From positions 1 to 63,036 of the forward strand of contig MZNV01002939.1 in assembly GCA_002081555.1 (NCBI GenBank): a stretch of DNA of 63,036 nt, written 5' to 3'. Shown here one piece after another: positions 60,062 through 63,036 of this stretch. Source of the DNA: Protostelium mycophagum (taxonomy: Eukaryota > Evosea > Variosea > Protosteliida > Protosteliaceae). Under the pieces are notes generated by a model. It was given only the letters and a program-made list of their open reading frames with translations, was not told where the DNA came from and did no database searches. The number at the start of each line of letters is the position of its first letter. Position 1 is the first letter of the stretch. A program made the position numbers and the translations under genes.

Positions 60062-62354
60062 ATGAGCACCTCCGCAAGAGCATCGAACTCTATGAAGTCA
60101 TCAGGCTCTTCACAAGTACGATCGAAACCTAAGAAACAGAAAACTACCAACGCGGATGAGGAACATAAAAAATGGGTGGCGAAGAGCAATGCAATGTTCA
60201 ATCAGATAGACGAATTCGATTTTGAGGAGGAAACGGTACCTGAAAAGTGAAACCATTCCCCTCTTGATGTTAATTCTCATTTTTCACAGAGAAAATGTAG
60301 AAAATCAGGTTCGAATTAGGGCACCTCGCGCAGTCCTCGTTTTGAAAAAACCCACTGCTTCTGTGCAATCTATTGACGACATTTTCAACGACAAACCAAA
60401 ATCCACTTTACCTCAACCATTACAAAAGAAGACAGTACCTGTCGTCTCTAAACCTTCAACTCAAAATATTGCACAGAAGGTGATTCTATCTTTGTCGCCA
60501 TTATGATCTCATTTTCCTTCAGCCGGCTGCTCTCCGGGCCAGACGGAAGTCATCCCCTCTATCTCCCATTGTGGAAATCCCTGTTCGACGACCCAAGCCA
60601 AATGGTGTCGTTCTTGAGAACTTGTTCCAGCAGGTAATCAAACATCATAATTCCCGAGCATTGCGTTGTTTTATCCTGGCCTGCCGTAACTTTGTAAATT
60701 GAGGCGTGAACTCTGCAGTCGCTATCACATCACTATGATCTGAACATTTGCCAGGCCGACACACCAAAGAAACAGCGGAAACACCAGAAGAAGGACAACA
60801 CTTTAGAGGATGACATCACCGACATCCTCCTCGAGAATGACCCAAAACCGAAACAGAAGAAAGAAAAAGAAGGTGACACTTCAAATTTTTTGTCGCATGT
60901 TGACGCATCAAACGCTTCGATGAACTTTCAAGTTCACATGCAGAAAATCAAAACTTCTGTCCGTGTTGTTTTGTTTGCCCATTCAACAAAGAGGTTTAAT
61001 TTTATGCAACAAAATAACCTCTAAAACATTTGTTTTTCTGAAAAAAATAGAAAAGCCATCAAAACGCAGGAAAACCACTCACGGTAAAGAACCATCGGAA
61101 GAGCAAGACGATACAAAGCCAATACAGAAGACACAAGATGAGATCAGTGATGAATTGGGATCAGCACAGACAGGTGCACATCATGATTTGTTTCATTTTT
61201 TGGCCCCTGTGGCAAAAAATTCCGCCGACACCGTGATGTGCGATGATTGACCTTAATAGTTTCCCGCCAGAATAAGACATCATCTACAACGAACCAAAGA
61301 ATGTCCCAACCAGAGGATCTCGACTCTGACATTTCCCAAAATAAATCCGAAGAAAATTCCGTTGAAGAGGTTGGACCTCTGCAGGTGACGTCACCTCGAC
61401 ATTCTTGACATATCTGATATCACTCTGACACAAATACAGCCGGATGACATACTTTCAAACTCTCATACCGTTATAGAAGAATCTCCCGTAGTTGAGGTGA
61501 TTAATTTTCCATCGACTTTTCCAAGAAAATATTACGAATATCTGTTGAAAAAGACAGAGTGACACAAGTATACAACCCGACACAAACACCTCCACTCTGG
61601 ATTCAAATACTTCGGTGAATTTTCTCAGAATCTTCATTTGACATGACAATCTGACGCGTGTCAGACGTCAGAAAACTCGGAGAACTCTTTTGACTCCATC
61701 ATGAATTATGATATTTGGGAAGAAAACACAAACGCACCACCACCGGTGGCACAATGGCATCCTCCACAAATCAATGAGGTCTGTCTCGTTGTAGATCTCG
61801 AATTGTTACTGATTTCTCCAAAGGTGTTCACCAACCAGATACAAGCTGCACAGGCTCAAATAATTACGCCAACCGTTGTAATCCTATTTGTAGAATCGGA
61901 TGATTTATGTACAGAACCGCTCATTTTGCCCCCTGTCGAAGACCCTGCAGACCCCAAAATATACGTACCACGCAGGAGCAAAGATATCTACAACACCAAG
62001 AACCGAATTGTAGACAAGCCTATTTTAACGTGAGATTTCACAGAGATTTCACATACTTCTGCCGACCTGTCTCTTCCGCTCTTCGGGTCTAAAAGCCATT
62101 AAAAACGGCCCCGAAACACCTTCTGATGATTCACACAGTTTAAATGATGTCTTCACTCCTGTGCTAGACAAGACGAGAAAGAGTATAGATGAGACAAATA
62201 ACGAGGAGTACGAAGCCTATAAAAGAGGTGATTCTTCATTCGTATATGTACATGTTGCTTTCTGCAAGTAATATTGTCCCTCTACAATGATGAGACAGAA
62301 ATATTAAAGTCGTACAGCACTCCCAGATGGTCTGTCACCGCTTCCTTTGCGTGA
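60062..62354 (+). CDS. Basic disordered protein with sororin-like cohesin-binding motif
   Basis: Starts MSTSARASNSMKSSGSSQVR. Near residue 35-60 it has HKKWVAKSNAMFNQIDEFDF followed by EEE. The spacing W-x4-N-A-x-F-x5-F-D-[LF] is the same as in the conserved C-terminal sororin motif of animals, which binds the cohesin subunit SA/STAG. The rest is Lys/Ser/Pro-rich and disordered, with segments RARRKSSPLSPIVEIPVRRP, KPSKRRKTTHGKEPSEEQDD, FDSIMNYDIWEENTN, VPRRSKDIYNTKNRIVD and a C-terminal ILSLYNDETEILKSYSTPRW. RKSSPLSP and similar sites could be CDK targets. About 12 exons; stop at 62354. The sororin assignment is inference from one motif plus the E2F promoter; the motif is N-terminal here rather than C-terminal. 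Confidence 0.6.
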
Positions 62355-63036
62355 GTTTGTGGGTGGCTATCAATAGCCCATGTCGGGACTTCTAAATGAT
62401 AATAAAGACGTCGCCAAGTTTGTGCAAACTTTGATGAGGATTTTCACAGATGATGTTTTTTTGTGACATGAGATCCATCCATCAGATGCCATGGCACAAT
62501 AATCATGCAAATTCCAGATAGAATTGATTTAAAGGAGGGTGTTGACTTGACCTCTTTAGAGCCAGTCACAAAATTTTGACAGAGGTGGCATCTAGTAATG
62601 ACACAAAGTCACTGTCTAACAATCCTTTCTGGTTGTGCTCTATGTTCACATTCACAAGAGCATCTGATCAGTGTTAGTCTAAAAGATCAGAATATTGTAC
62701 TTACCAACAAGTTTACTGGTCCAAGTCTTGACACCACCTTGTGCTGCTCAAGACAGGGCCGCTACAGCAGGCTCAGAGCTTGCCGCAGTTTACACAGCCC
62801 CTACATGTGTTTTGGCATGCTATGGCATGTTGTAGATTGTGGCTATGGACTATGAGAGTTTTTTTTGGAATTTTGCAGAATTGAACCAGACAGGTTCGTT
62901 ATGTAAACACGGCAGGTAATAGAAGCAGACTGTTCAAACTACACACTCAACATATGTTTCAGGACAAGCCCTCTTGATCTACATATAGATTACACAGCAG
63001 CATTAGAATATTTTATTTCAGGATACTTGTTCACAC
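62355..63036. other. Intergenic, no gene recognised
   Basis: 682 bp to the window end. The only longer frame (62598-62855, plus) is Cys/His/Leu-rich without a domain or splice context, so I leave it out. No repeat or RNA gene is apparent. Confidence 0.5.

Noticed and set aside
61260-61268. TTTCCCGCC, an E2F-like core
   Set aside because: Falls within an intron of the sororin-like gene, is short, and is not near a start codon; likely chance.

Overview
This is a eukaryotic nuclear segment. Nearly every gene is cut by several short GT-AG introns (about 35-70 nt), reading frames run in both directions, and the cargo is eukaryote-specific: CDC5-type splicing factor, nucleoporin, GATOR1 subunit, autophagy protease, BAR-domain protein, F-box protein. 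The mix of a DFD-type AGC kinase, DUF1996 secreted protein, amoeba-like 7TM and PSI/EGF surface proteins and very compact intron-rich genes suggests a free-living amoebozoan (variosean or protostelid type) or a similar protist. That placement is inference and I do not name a species. All gene models come from reading the sequence by eye, joining exons at GT-AG boundaries that keep conserved motifs in frame; ends given are start and stop codons where I could fix them. 

Layout. 1-3.4 kb: an accessory-looking stretch with the 3' part of a gene, two arrays of a palindromic minisatellite and decayed coding sequence. 3.4-5.8 kb: a GPI-like secreted protein and an AGC-VIII kinase. 6.4-16.9 kb: PMS1-type MutL homologue, mitochondrial RsmH/METTL15-type rRNA methyltransferase, CDC5/CEF1 and an MFS transporter. 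17.5-24.5 kb: a PSI/EGF single-pass surface protein, an unrecognised basic protein and ATG4. 24.7-27.8 kb: M28 aminopeptidase and a LiuC/AUH-type hydratase whose intron carries a palindromic MITE. 28.2-39.8 kb: IML1/DEPDC5 (apparently without its DEP domain), NUP214 and a small hydrophobic protein, all on the minus strand. 40-44.7 kb: a RasGEF and an MBOAT acyltransferase. 45.6-54.6 kb: FBXO31-like F-box protein, BAR protein with a GAPQPAY repeat tail, ACL4-like TPR chaperone, an unknown protein and a DUF1996 protein. 54.8-60 kb: two tandem 7TM paralogues, one of which looks broken, and a small internally duplicated four-helix membrane protein. 60-62.4 kb: a basic disordered protein whose N-terminus matches the cohesin-binding motif of sororin and whose promoter has a 24-bp perfect palindrome centred on an E2F site. 

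No operon-like organisation is expected. Most genes are housekeeping (splicing, mRNA export, TORC1 control, autophagy, lipid remodelling, endocytosis, ribosome assembly). The most notable items are the candidate sororin with its E2F palindrome, the decaying 7TM copy, the intronic MITE, the palindromic minisatellite and the DEP-less IML1. Several convergent gene pairs have stop codons only 9-20 nt apart, so their 3' UTRs must overlap.
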